Shown piece by piece: positions 28,213 to 35,610 of a DNA stretch of 64,000 bases. The notes below the pieces were generated by a model. That model did no database searches, had not been told where the DNA came from, and was given only the letters and a program-made list of their open reading frames with translations. Each line of letters opens with the position of its first letter. Position 1 is the first letter of the stretch. Both the position numbers and the translations under genes were made by a program. Origin of the DNA: Streptomyces antibioticus. Lineage in GTDB: Bacteria; Actinomycetota; Actinomycetes; Streptomycetales; Streptomycetaceae. The stretch spans positions 124,001 to 188,000 of the forward strand of contig NZ_KQ948434.1 of NCBI RefSeq assembly GCF_001514065.1, given 5' to 3'.

Positions 28213-29412
28213 ATGGGACGCCACCGACGCTCCGCCGCCGGCCGCGCCGCCACGGGCCGCGCCACGGGGGTCACACAGACAGACGGCTCGCACACGAGCG
28301 GCTACGACCCGCAGCACTCGTACAGCTTCGATCAGCAGGACTCGTACGACTTCGACCAGCACGCGTACGGCATCGACCGGCAGTTCTCCTACGACTTCGA
28401 GGCCGACGCCCGGGGCCCGCACAGCGGCGAGTACCCCACGGTCGGCATCGCGCCCTATCTGAACCCCGAGGCGCACAACCGCAGCGAGAGCTACCTCTAC
28501 GCGACCGACGACGAGTACGCCCAGGCCACGGGGACCATGAGCACCGTCATGCTCCCGAGCGAGGGTTTCTCGCCGGCCGACGGGCCGCGGCGCGGGGGCT
28601 CGCGCCGGCGTCGTAAGAAGCGGGTCGTCACACCGGTCAAGACCGGTCTGCTCGGGGTCTCCGCGGCGGTCGCCATCGGCACCGTCGCCGTCGCCACCGG
28701 TGTGGTGCCGGGCCTCGACAACTACAAGATCGGCGGCGGCAGCGGCGGCGACAAGGTGCAGGCCGCGGACACCCCGACCAACTCCGCGACCGAGCAGGGC
28801 GGCACCTCCGGCAGCGCCGACGACAACCGGGACGACGAGGCGGCCAGCCGCGGCGGCGACCGTGCGGCCTCGCCGGCGCCGTCCGTCTCCGCCTCGCCCT
28901 CGACGACGGCACCCACCGAGGAACCGACCGAGAAGCCGACCAAGGAGCCCACCAAGGCACCGGAGGCCAAGCCCTCGAAGACGGCCACCAAGGCACCGCA
29001 GAGCAGCACGGCGCCGGGCATCACCATCTCCGCGGAGGCGCAGGCCGAGGCCGAGGTGCTGAAGCTGGTCAACGAGGAGCGGGCGAAGGTGGGCTGCAGC
29101 GCGGTCTCCGCGAACAGCGCGCTGGGCAAGCTCGCCGAGGACTTCAGCGACGCCATGGCCGCGCAGGGCTTCTTCGACCACACCGACCCCAGCGGCAACA
29201 CCCCCTGGGACCGGGCCGAGGCGGTCGGCATCAGCAACCTGGGCGGCGAGAACATAGCCCGGGGCCAGGCCGACGCCGCGGCGGTGATGGAGGCCTGGAT
29301 GAACAGCGAGGGTCACAGGGCGAACATCCTGAACTGCGACTTCAAGACGCTGGGCGTCGGCGTCCACTTCGGGGCCGGCGGTCCCTGGTGGACCCAGGAC
29401 TTCGGCTACTGA
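28213..29412 (+). CDS. Membrane-anchored CAP (SCP/PR1) domain protein
   Basis: 399 aa. Residues 31-62 are a Tyr/Asp/Gln-rich segment with repeated Y-x-F-D units, and residues 136-147 are a strong Arg/Lys block (SRRRRKKRV). A membrane helix lies at about 153-174. A long Pro/Thr/Lys linker (PTEEPTEKPTKEPTK) follows. The C-terminal CAP domain (about 278-399) includes LVNEERAKVGC, FFDHTDPSGNTPWDRAE, GENIARGQ and WMNSEGHRANIL. The basic block implies that the N-terminal 150 residues are cytoplasmic and the CAP domain is outside. Bacterial CAP proteins have poorly known roles. Confidence 0.85.
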   Translation: MGRHRRSAAGRAATGRATGVTQTDGSHTSGYDPQHSYSFDQQDSYDFDQHAYGIDRQFSYDFEADARGPHSGEYPTVGIAPYLNPEAHNRSESYLYATDDEYAQATGTMSTVMLPSEGFSPADGPRRGGSRRRRKKRVVTPVKTGLLGVSAAVAIGTVAVATGVVPGLDNYKIGGGSGGDKVQAADTPTNSATEQGGTSGSADDNRDDEAASRGGDRAASPAPSVSASPSTTAPTEEPTEKPTKEPTKAPEAKPSKTATKAPQSSTAPGITISAEAQAEAEVLKLVNEERAKVGCSAVSANSALGKLAEDFSDAMAAQGFFDHTDPSGNTPWDRAEAVGISNLGGENIARGQADAAAVMEAWMNSEGHRANILNCDFKTLGVGVHFGAGGPWWTQDFGY

Positions 29413-29424
29413 CAGCAGGCGCGA

Positions 29425-29467
29425 CGAAGGGGGCTCCCGTCCGGTGACCGGACGGGAGCCCCCTTCG
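29425..29467 (+). terminator. Bidirectional terminator, CAP gene/wrbA-like gene
   Basis: A perfect 20-bp inverted repeat (CGAAGGGGGCTCCCGTCCGG) with a 3-nt loop, 13 nt after the CAP stop and 15 nt from the stop of the convergent flavoprotein gene. Confidence 0.92.
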
Positions 29468-29481
29468 CGTGGTGTCGGCGC

Positions 29482-30072
29482 TCAGGCCGCGAGGGCCGCG
29501 CGCCCGTGTGCGAACACCTTCGCCGTCTCGGCCAGCCGGCGCCCGAGGTGCTCGGCGGTCGCCACGTCCGCCTTGTGGACGGCGTCCGGGCCCTCGTCGA
29601 CGTTGGTCTGCGCGGCGGCACCCGCGAAGACGCCGAGGCGGTTGAGGTCGTGCTCGGAGCCCTCGCTGTTGTTCCAGCCCGGGTGCAGACCGAGGTTGAT
29701 CCAGTGCATGCCGTGCTGCGCGGCGAGGATCTGGAAGAACTGCAGGGTGTGCAGCTTGTCGCCGCTCTTGGATCCGGAGTTGGTGAAGCCGGCGGCCAGC
29801 TTGTCCTTCCAGTCCTGCCCGAACCAGCGCTTCGAGGTGGCCTCGGCGAAGACGTGGAAGGGGCCGGAGGCGGTGCCCATGTAGGTCGGGGAGCCGAAGA
29901 CGATCGCGTCTGAGCGGTCGAGGACGGCCCACTCCTCGTCGGTGATCTCGGCGACGTTGATCAGATGCACCTCGGCCCCGGCCTCCTGCGCACCGGCGCG
30001 GACGGCCTCGGCGAGGACGGCGGTGTGGCCGAAGCCGGAGTGGTAGGCGATGGAAACGACGGGACTGGTCAC
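29482..30072 (-). CDS. Flavodoxin-like NAD(P)H:quinone oxidoreductase (WrbA family)
   Basis: 196 aa. The flavodoxin FMN site is visible as SIAYHSGFGHTAVLAEAV and FGSPTYMGTASGPF. WrbA-type enzymes reduce quinones by two electrons and protect against redox stress. The GTG start at 30072 has an AGGAGAA ribosome site. It is divergent from an HxlR-family regulator with a strong palindrome between them, so it is probably controlled by that regulator. Confidence 0.87.
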   Translation of the reverse strand: MTSPVVSIAYHSGFGHTAVLAEAVRAGAQEAGAEVHLINVAEITDEEWAVLDRSDAIVFGSPTYMGTASGPFHVFAEATSKRWFGQDWKDKLAAGFTNSGSKSGDKLHTLQFFQILAAQHGMHWINLGLHPGWNNSEGSEHDLNRLGVFAGAAAQTNVDEGPDAVHKADVATAEHLGRRLAETAKVFAHGRAALAA

Positions 30073-30120
30073 GATGCGTTCTCCTGGGATGCGCAGGTCA
30101 CTGACGATGAGGAAAGGAAA

Positions 30121-30158
30121 GCACTAACTTCTAGTTAGTGCAACCTACCGGTTAGCGC
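30121..30158. promoter_or_regulatory. HxlR operator candidate
   Basis: A perfect dyad GCACTAACT-TCT-AGTTAGTGC at 30121-30141 is followed by a degenerate copy GCAACCTACCGGTTAGCGC at 30140-30158. The centres are about 18 bp apart. It lies in the 108-nt divergent region between the WrbA-like gene and hxlR. The palindrome is typical for a winged-helix dimer. Confidence 0.75.
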
Positions 30159-30180
30159 TGCGTTCGAGTACGCTTGAATC

Positions 30181-30588
30181 ATGGACATCACGCAGGAGCG
30201 CACGCCGGAGCGGGACCGGGACCTGGCTTTCGACGTGTTCGCCAAGGCCTGCCCGTCGCGGGGCACGCTGGAGCACATCACCGGCCGCTGGGGCGCACTC
30301 ACGCTCGGCGCCCTGCACGAGGGCTCGCTGCGCTTCAACGAACTGCGCCGTCGCGTCGACGGCGTGAGCGAGAAGATGCTGTCCCAGACCCTGCACGCGC
30401 TGGAGCGCGACGGCCTGGTGCACCGCGAGGCCCAGCCGACCAACCCGCCCCGCGTGGACTACGAACTGACGCCGCTCGGCCGGGAGCTGGCCACGCGACT
30501 GCTCGGCCTCATCCGTTTCCTGGAGGGCCGGATGGACGACGTGCTCGACGCACGCCGGAGCTACGACGAGACGCGCGGCGCCCTCTGA
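30181..30588 (+). CDS. HxlR-family winged-helix transcriptional regulator
   Basis: 135 aa. HxlR hallmarks: [43 protein letters not shown] and a wing region [10 protein letters not shown]. One conserved Cys (Cys24) precedes the DNA-binding domain, the position used for redox or aldehyde sensing in relatives. No clear Shine-Dalgarno sequence is visible before the ATG. It probably regulates itself and the divergent WrbA-like gene. Its last 28 nt overlap the mutM 3' end on the other strand. Confidence 0.88.
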   Translation: MDITQERTPERDRDLAFDVFAKACPSRGTLEHITGRWGALTLGALHEGSLRFNELRRRVDGVSEKMLSQTLHALERDGLVHREAQPTNPPRVDYELTPLGRELATRLLGLIRFLEGRMDDVLDARRSYDETRGAL

Positions 30589-31421
30589 CACTTCGGGCAG
30601 AAGTAGCTCGACCGGTTCATCCACGGCCGCCGGCGCATCGGCGTGCCGCACCGCTTGCAGGGCAGACCCTCACGGCCGTACGCGTCGAGCGAGCGGTCGA
30701 AGTATCCGGACTCCCCGTTGACGTTGACGTACAGGCTGTCGAAGCTGGTGCCGCCGACCGCGAGGGCCGCGTTCATCACATCCCTTACGTGGCCCAGGAG
30801 TTCGGCCGTGCGCGGACGCGTGAACCCGGCGGTCGGGCGCTCGTAGTGGATGCGGGCGCGCCAAAGCGCCTCGTCCGCATAGATGTTGCCGACGCCGCTG
30901 ATCAACGACTGGTCCAGCAGGGCCCGTTTGATGGTGCTGCGCTTGCGGCGGAGGTTCTGGTGGAAGGCCTCGTCGTCGAAGAGCGGGTCCAGCGGATCGC
31001 GGGCGATGTGCGCGATGACGTCGGGCAGACCGTCCTCGGTGTTGTCGTGCAACGACAGTCCGCCGAAGGTGCGTTGGTCGACGAAGCGCAGCTCGGTACC
31101 GAGGCCGTCCGCGAACCTCACCCGGATCCTGAGGTGCTTCTCGTCGGGTGACTCGTGCGGCTGGACCAGGAGTTGGCCGCTCATGCCGAGGTGGGCAAGG
31201 ACCGACTGGTTGGTGTCCTCCAGGGGCAGCCACAGATACTTGCCGCGCCTGCTGGGCACACCGATGCGATGGCCCTTGAGGCGGTGCGTGAAGTCGTCGG
31301 CACCGGCGATGTGCCGGCGTACGGCACGCGGGTGCAGCACCTCGGCCTCGGCGACGGCGCGGTGGGCGACCCATCGCTCCAGACCTCGGCGTACGACCTC
31401 TACCTCGGGCAACTCGGGCAT
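30561..31421 (-). CDS. mutM: Formamidopyrimidine-DNA glycosylase
   Basis: Base-excision repair enzyme that removes 8-oxoguanine and FaPy lesions and nicks the AP site. 286 aa from the ATG at 31421. After Met removal, Pro1 is the nucleophile and Glu2 assists ([15 protein letters not shown]). The zinc finger CKRCG...CPKC is at the C terminus. The preceding frame is open, but it is not mutM. The 3' end overlaps the convergent hxlR gene by 28 nt. It sits 82 nt after rnc, with a hairpin between. Confidence 0.95.
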   Translation of the reverse strand: MPELPEVEVVRRGLERWVAHRAVAEAEVLHPRAVRRHIAGADDFTHRLKGHRIGVPSRRGKYLWLPLEDTNQSVLAHLGMSGQLLVQPHESPDEKHLRIRVRFADGLGTELRFVDQRTFGGLSLHDNTEDGLPDVIAHIARDPLDPLFDDEAFHQNLRRKRSTIKRALLDQSLISGVGNIYADEALWRARIHYERPTAGFTRPRTAELLGHVRDVMNAALAVGGTSFDSLYVNVNGESGYFDRSLDAYGREGLPCKRCGTPMRRRPWMNRSSYFCPKCQRAPRVSS

Positions 31422-31451
31422 CGCATCCCCCGTGACAAGCCGGTGTATGAG

Positions 31452-31486
31452 CCGAGCGCCCGCCCCGGGGCGGGACGGGCGCTCGG
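31452..31486 (-). terminator. Hairpin between rnc and mutM
   Basis: An 11-bp inverted repeat (CCGAGCGCCCG/CGGGCGCTCGG) with a GC-rich loop. It may end the rpmF-rnc transcript or reduce mutM read-through. Confidence 0.6.
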
Positions 31487-31503
31487 TGTACTGCTCTGTT
31501 CGG

Positions 31504-32307
31504 TCAGGCGGAGGCGGATGCCTCGTCGGCGTCCGCGTCGGCCTCGACGGCCTTCGCGGCGGCCTCGGCGGCAGCCTTGACGCGCTCGTCCGCCGCGGCC
31601 CGGATGGACCGCCAGGCGGACTCGGCGGCCTGCTGCTCCGCCTCCTTCTTGCTGCGGCCGGTGCCGGTGCCGTACGAGACGCCTCCGACGCGGGCGGCAG
31701 CAGTGAAGGTCTTCTCGTGGTCGGGGCCGGTCTCCGAGACCTGGTACTCGGGCACGCCGAGTCCTTCGGTCGCGGTGAGCTCCTGGAGACTGGTCTTCCA
31801 GTCCAGGCCGGCACCGAGGTTGGAGGACTTCTCGATCAGCGGGTCGAAGAGCCGGTGGACGAGTTCGCCCGCCGCGTCCAGACCCTGGTCGAGATAGACC
31901 GCGCCGATCACCGCTTCGAGGGTGTCGGCGAGGATGGACGCCTTGTCCCGGCCGCCCGTGCCCTCTTCACCGCGGCCGAGCCGGATGAAGGAGCCCAGGT
32001 CGAGCCCACGGCCGACCTCCGCCAGCGCACGAGAATTGACCACCGCGGCCCGCAACTTGGCCAGCTGGCCTTCGGGCAGGTCGGGGTGGGTGCGGTACAG
32101 CGTGTCCGTGACCACGAGGCCGAGGACGGAGTCCCCGAGGAACTCCAGGCGCTCGTTGGTCGGCAGACCGCCGTTCTCGTACGCGTAGGACCGGTGGGTC
32201 AGCGCACGCACCAGAAGGGCGGACTCGAGCTTGTACCCGAGCCGCCCTTCCAACAGCGTGTGGGACGAGGCCGTGTTCTCCGCAGAGTTCTTCTTCGGCG
32301 TGGACAC
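31504..32307 (-). CDS. rnc: Ribonuclease III (AbsB)
   Basis: Double-strand-specific endoribonuclease for rRNA and mRNA processing. In S. coelicolor it is absB, whose loss blocks antibiotic production. 267 aa from the GTG at 32307, chosen for a GAGAGG ribosome site. The catalytic signature [15 protein letters not shown] and the second acidic site near [15 protein letters not shown] are intact. The dsRBD follows ([11 protein letters not shown] ... [18 protein letters not shown]). It is followed by an Ala/Asp/Glu-rich tail of about 25 residues. Confidence 0.95.
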   Translation of the reverse strand: MSTPKKNSAENTASSHTLLEGRLGYKLESALLVRALTHRSYAYENGGLPTNERLEFLGDSVLGLVVTDTLYRTHPDLPEGQLAKLRAAVVNSRALAEVGRGLDLGSFIRLGRGEEGTGGRDKASILADTLEAVIGAVYLDQGLDAAGELVHRLFDPLIEKSSNLGAGLDWKTSLQELTATEGLGVPEYQVSETGPDHEKTFTAAARVGGVSYGTGTGRSKKEAEQQAAESAWRSIRAAADERVKAAAEAAAKAVEADADADEASASA

Positions 32308-32326
32308 AGTGCCTCTCACCAGCCGC

Positions 32327-32500
32327 TCAGACCTCGAGGACCTGGCGCTTGTTGTAAGTGCCGCAAGACGGGCACGCAATGTGCTGCAGCTTGGGCTCGT
32401 GGCAGCGCTCGCACGCAACCAGGGTGGGGACCGCAGCCTTCCACTGCGACCGGCGGTGGCGCGTGTTGCTGCGCGACATCTTCCGCTTCGGAACAGCCAC
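32327..32500 (-). CDS. rpmF: 50S ribosomal protein L32, zinc-binding form
   Basis: 57 aa, GTG start at 32500 with a GAGAAG ribosome site. It begins [20 protein letters not shown]. The zinc ribbon CERC...CPSC is complete, so this is the C+ form. It lies in DUF177-rpmF-rnc order, 2 nt after the DUF177 gene. Confidence 0.96.
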   Translation of the reverse strand: MAVPKRKMSRSNTRHRRSQWKAAVPTLVACERCHEPKLQHIACPSCGTYNKRQVLEV

Positions 32501-32502
32501 GG

Positions 32503-33153
32503 CTACTTCTCCTGCTTCTCGTCGACGCCCGCTTCCGCTTCGGCGCCGCTCATCTCGTCCTTCTCGCCATCTTCGAGTGAACCGGCGAGTCCCTGCAGTG
32601 CCGCCCAACGGATGTCGACGGCGTCGTGGTGGTGGTCCGGGTCGTCCGCCAGCCGGGCTCCGCACTCGGAGCACAGGCCGGGGCAGTCGTCCTGGCACAC
32701 CGGCTGCATCGGCAGGGCAAGCACCACCGCGTCACGCAGCACTGGTTCGAGGTCGAACAGGCCGTCCTCGATGAAGAGCCTGTCCTCGTCTTCCTCGGCG
32801 TCGTCGGTCGGCTCCGCCTTGGGGCGGCCCCGATCGTCGGCGTCAGGGTACGAGAACATCTCCTGGAAGTCCGCTTCGAGCTCCAGCTCAAGCGGCTCCA
32901 GACACCTTACGCACTCCCCCTCGGCCTGTGCACGGGCGGTGCCTGTGACAAGCACCCCTTCCATGACCGACTCGAGCCGGAGTTCGAGTTCCACCGGGGC
33001 GCCTTCCGGCACTCCGACGACTCCCGCGATCCCCAGATCCTTGGGAGCGTCGATCTCACGGGTCAGGCGCTGCAGCGCACCGGGCCGCCGCCCCAGCTCG
33101 TGCGTGTCGAACACGAGAGGCTTGCGGTGGTCGAGGTGAGCGTTGGGAGCCAT
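32503..33153 (-). CDS. YceD/DUF177 family protein
   Basis: 216 aa. The conserved DUF177 pattern is seen in [18 protein letters not shown] and the [13 protein letters not shown] motif ([17 protein letters not shown]). YceD proteins are linked genetically to 23S rRNA maturation, and the gene commonly precedes rpmF, as here. The tail is acidic, with four possible metal-binding Cys residues. Confidence 0.88.
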   Translation of the reverse strand: MAPNAHLDHRKPLVFDTHELGRRPGALQRLTREIDAPKDLGIAGVVGVPEGAPVELELRLESVMEGVLVTGTARAQAEGECVRCLEPLELELEADFQEMFSYPDADDRGRPKAEPTDDAEEDEDRLFIEDGLFDLEPVLRDAVVLALPMQPVCQDDCPGLCSECGARLADDPDHHHDAVDIRWAALQGLAGSLEDGEKDEMSGAEAEAGVDEKQEK

Positions 33154-33296
33154 TCCTGCTTTCGATCTTCGAACTCAGAGGGACGCCGCCCTTCGGTGTT
33201 CCCGGGCAGCGTTGATCGCGGACGTACGCGCGACCGAAGAGCCAGGATACTGGACCTTTCGCTCACGGCCCAATCCGGTGGTCCCGCACTGGTTTC

Positions 33297-34379
33297 TTAC
33301 TGGCCGCGGCCCTGCTCGTAGGCCCTCAGCTGCTCCGGCGTGATCATGCCGGTGTCGAAGAGGCTGGTCTCGTCGAGGGCGTACGACTGCTGGGCGTGCT
33401 GCGCCTGCTGGGCCTGTCCGGCGTCGTAGGCGGCCTGCTGGGCGTCGTAGCCCTGGAAGGGGGCACCTCCCGCCGGAGCGTAGCCGGAGGTGGGGGAGTA
33501 CGGGTCGGCCTGCTGGTAGCCGTAGGGGTCCTGCTGCTGGGCATAGGCCGGCTGCTGCGGGTAGCCGCCGCCGTAGGTGTCCTGCTGCTGGTAGCCGTAG
33601 GCGGGCTGCGGGTCGTACTGCTGCTGTTGCGGTACGGCCGCTGCGGCCGGGGTGTCCCGTTCGGCCAGGGCCGCGAGGTCGGCGAGGTAGTCGGCGTCGC
33701 TGGAGTGCTGGACGGTGCTGTCGTCGTCGGCGAGGGCGCCGAGGTCGTCGGTGGCGATCCGGCCGTGCAGCTTGGCGCGGCCCTTGCCGACTGCCTCCAG
33801 GGTCTTGGCGAGGACCGCCTCGAAGGCGCCGAGTTTGGTGTCGACGTAGGCGTCGGCGTCGCGGCGCAGGGTCTCGGGGTCGTGGCTGCGCTCGGGGGCG
33901 TCCTCGTCCTCGTAGCCCTGCTCGTCCAGGCCCGGGCCGGTGCCGAGGAGCTTCTCGCGGCCGCGGCCGACCGAGCCGAGGGTCTTGGTGAGGACGACCT
34001 CGAAGTTGGCGAGCTTGGAGTCGACGTAGTCGTCGGCCTCGGCGCGGACCTCCTCGGCCTCCCTGCGGGCCTCGTTCAGGATGCGGTCGGCCTCGGCCTG
34101 GGAGCGGCGGGCGACCTCGGTGTCGGAGATCAGGGAGCCACGCTCGGCGTGCGCGCCGGAGATGATCCGCTCGGCCTCCTGGCGGGCCTGCTCGACCATC
34201 GACTCGCGGTCGCCGATCAGCTCCTGGGCCTGGGCGAGGGAGTCGGGCAGCGCGGCCCGGACCTCCTCCAGCATCGCGAGCAGTTCGGCGCGGTTGACCA
34301 CGCACGAGGCCGACATGGGCATCGACCGGGCGCCGGAGACCGCGGCGACGATCTCGTCGAGCTTCTTCTGCACGTCCAC
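33297..34379 (-). CDS. DivIVA-like coiled-coil protein with Gln/Tyr-rich tail
   Basis: 360 aa. Residues 1-165 and part of 170-205 are a long coiled coil (EEVRAALPDSLAQAQEL, EQARQEAERIISGAHAE) resembling ATP synthase b-subunit and DivIVA-like proteins. Two related segments, YVDSKLANFEVVLTKTLGSVG and the similar YVDTKLGAFEAVLAKTLEAVG, are an internal duplication. The C-terminal 120 residues are low complexity, rich in Gln, Tyr, Pro and Gly. The proximity to coaD is conserved in Streptomyces. The function is not known; a structural role at the pole or membrane is only inferred. Confidence 0.7.
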   Translation of the reverse strand: MDVQKKLDEIVAAVSGARSMPMSASCVVNRAELLAMLEEVRAALPDSLAQAQELIGDRESMVEQARQEAERIISGAHAERGSLISDTEVARRSQAEADRILNEARREAEEVRAEADDYVDSKLANFEVVLTKTLGSVGRGREKLLGTGPGLDEQGYEDEDAPERSHDPETLRRDADAYVDTKLGAFEAVLAKTLEAVGKGRAKLHGRIATDDLGALADDDSTVQHSSDADYLADLAALAERDTPAAAAVPQQQQYDPQPAYGYQQQDTYGGGYPQQPAYAQQQDPYGYQQADPYSPTSGYAPAGGAPFQGYDAQQAAYDAGQAQQAQHAQQSYALDETSLFDTGMITPEQLRAYEQGRGQ

Positions 34380-34436
34380 CTGTGCTCGCCACTCTCTACA
34401 GCTGTGTTGGAGACGGACGGGACGACTGTAGCCCCA

Positions 34437-34916
34437 TCAGTCCTTGCGCAGGCGCTCGTTGAGGGCCTCCAGGACGACCGGCGGCACCAGGTGGGCGATG
34501 TCGCCGCCCCAGGCGGCGACCTCCTTGACGAGCGAGGAGGACAGGAAGCTGTAGGTGGGGTTGGTGGGGACGAACAGCGTCTCCACACCGGACAGCCCGT
34601 TGTTCATCTGGGCCATCTGGAGTTCGTAGTCGAAGTCGCTGACCGCGCGCAGGCCCTTGACGATCGCGGGGATGTCGCGCTGCTTGCAGTAGTCGACGAG
34701 GAGGCCGTGGAAGGACTCGACCTTCACGTTCCCGTATTCGGCGGTGACCTCGCGGATCAGCTCGATCCGCTCGTCGACCTCGAACAGGCCCTTCTTGGAC
34801 TTGTTGATCATGACCGCGACGTAGACCTCGTCGTACAGACGAGAGGCGCGGGAAATGATGTCGAGATGTCCGTTGGTGATCGGGTCGAACGACCCGGGAC
34901 AGACGGCGCGGCGCAC
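34437..34916 (-). CDS. coaD: Phosphopantetheine adenylyltransferase
   Basis: Adds AMP to 4'-phosphopantetheine, the penultimate step of coenzyme A synthesis. 159 aa from the GTG at 34916, chosen for a GAGGGA ribosome site and correct length. The HxGH-type motif is in [16 protein letters not shown] and SSSLVKEVA is the second nucleotidyltransferase motif. It starts 26 nt inside rsmD's coordinates if an upstream ATG (34946) is used; the shorter start avoids this. Confidence 0.95.
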   Translation of the reverse strand: MRRAVCPGSFDPITNGHLDIISRASRLYDEVYVAVMINKSKKGLFEVDERIELIREVTAEYGNVKVESFHGLLVDYCKQRDIPAIVKGLRAVSDFDYELQMAQMNNGLSGVETLFVPTNPTYSFLSSSLVKEVAAWGGDIAHLVPPVVLEALNERLRKD

Positions 34917-34942
34917 TTGAGATCCCTCGCTCTCCGGTCCGG

Positions 34943-35530
34943 TCATCGTGCGTCTTCGCACGTAGAGGCGGCGCGACCGTACCAAAACGTTCCCTCGCCG
35001 TAACGACGGGACCGGAGTGCTTCAAAACCCTCCGGCCACCCGAATTCGCCGCCTCTGGTGCTGCGCTCCACGGTGACGAGCGCCTCCGCCGCGAGCCAGC
35101 CCCCCGAACGGAGTGTGAGGAGAATCTCCCGAAGATCGTGATCCGTGACTCGGTACGGCGGGTCAAGGAAGACGATGTCGTACGGCTCCGGCGGCGCCGG
35201 CTGCTGGATGATCTGCTCCGCTTTGCCCGACCGGACCTCGGCGCCGGGGAGACCGAGGCTCTTGACGTTCTCGCGGATGGTGCGGGCGGCGCGGGCGTCG
35301 GCCTCGACGAGGAGGGTGTGGCTCGCGCCGCGGGAGAGGGCTTCGAGGCCGACGGCGCCCGATCCTGCGTAGAGGTCGAGGACACGCTCGCCGTCCAGGG
35401 GGCCGCCCAGGAGGGACTGCCAGGTGGAGAGGAGACCTTCGCGTGCGCGGTCGGAGGTGGGGCGGGTGCCGTTGCCTGGCGGCACGGCTAGTCGACGTCC
35501 GCCGGCTGCGCCGGCGATCACGCGGGTCAT
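34943..35530 (-). CDS. rsmD: 16S rRNA (guanine-966-N2)-methyltransferase
   Basis: 195 aa SAM methyltransferase. Motif I is [20 protein letters not shown] and the catalytic DPPY is in [11 protein letters not shown]. The N-terminal [12 protein letters not shown] is typical. It lies between recG and coaD, as in many actinobacteria. Confidence 0.94.
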   Translation of the reverse strand: MTRVIAGAAGGRRLAVPPGNGTRPTSDRAREGLLSTWQSLLGGPLDGERVLDLYAGSGAVGLEALSRGASHTLLVEADARAARTIRENVKSLGLPGAEVRSGKAEQIIQQPAPPEPYDIVFLDPPYRVTDHDLREILLTLRSGGWLAAEALVTVERSTRGGEFGWPEGFEALRSRRYGEGTFWYGRAASTCEDAR

Positions 35531-35561
35531 CTTCGGTCCTTGTTCGTGGGCGGCTTCAGGT

Positions 35562-35604
35562 TTCAGTGTGGCTGGTCGCGCAGTTCCTCGCGCCCCTAGG
35601 GGGG
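35562..35604 (-). repeat. Dispersed repeat, copy C (truncated)
   Basis: On the minus strand it reads CTAGGGGCGCGAGGAAC then TGCGCGACCAGCCACAC, matching the first half of copies A and B. It lies in the 80-nt gap between recG and rsmD. The second half of the element is missing. Confidence 0.7.
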
Positions 35605-35610
35605 TCTCAC

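Noticed and set aside
31422-31814. The upstream extension of the mutM frame
   Set aside because: MutM needs Pro1/Glu2 at its N terminus, so the start must be at 31421; the extension overlaps rnc.
33396-35003. A 535-aa plus-strand open frame over the DivIVA-like, coaD and rsmD genes
   Set aside because: It crosses three minus-strand genes with known or plausible motifs.
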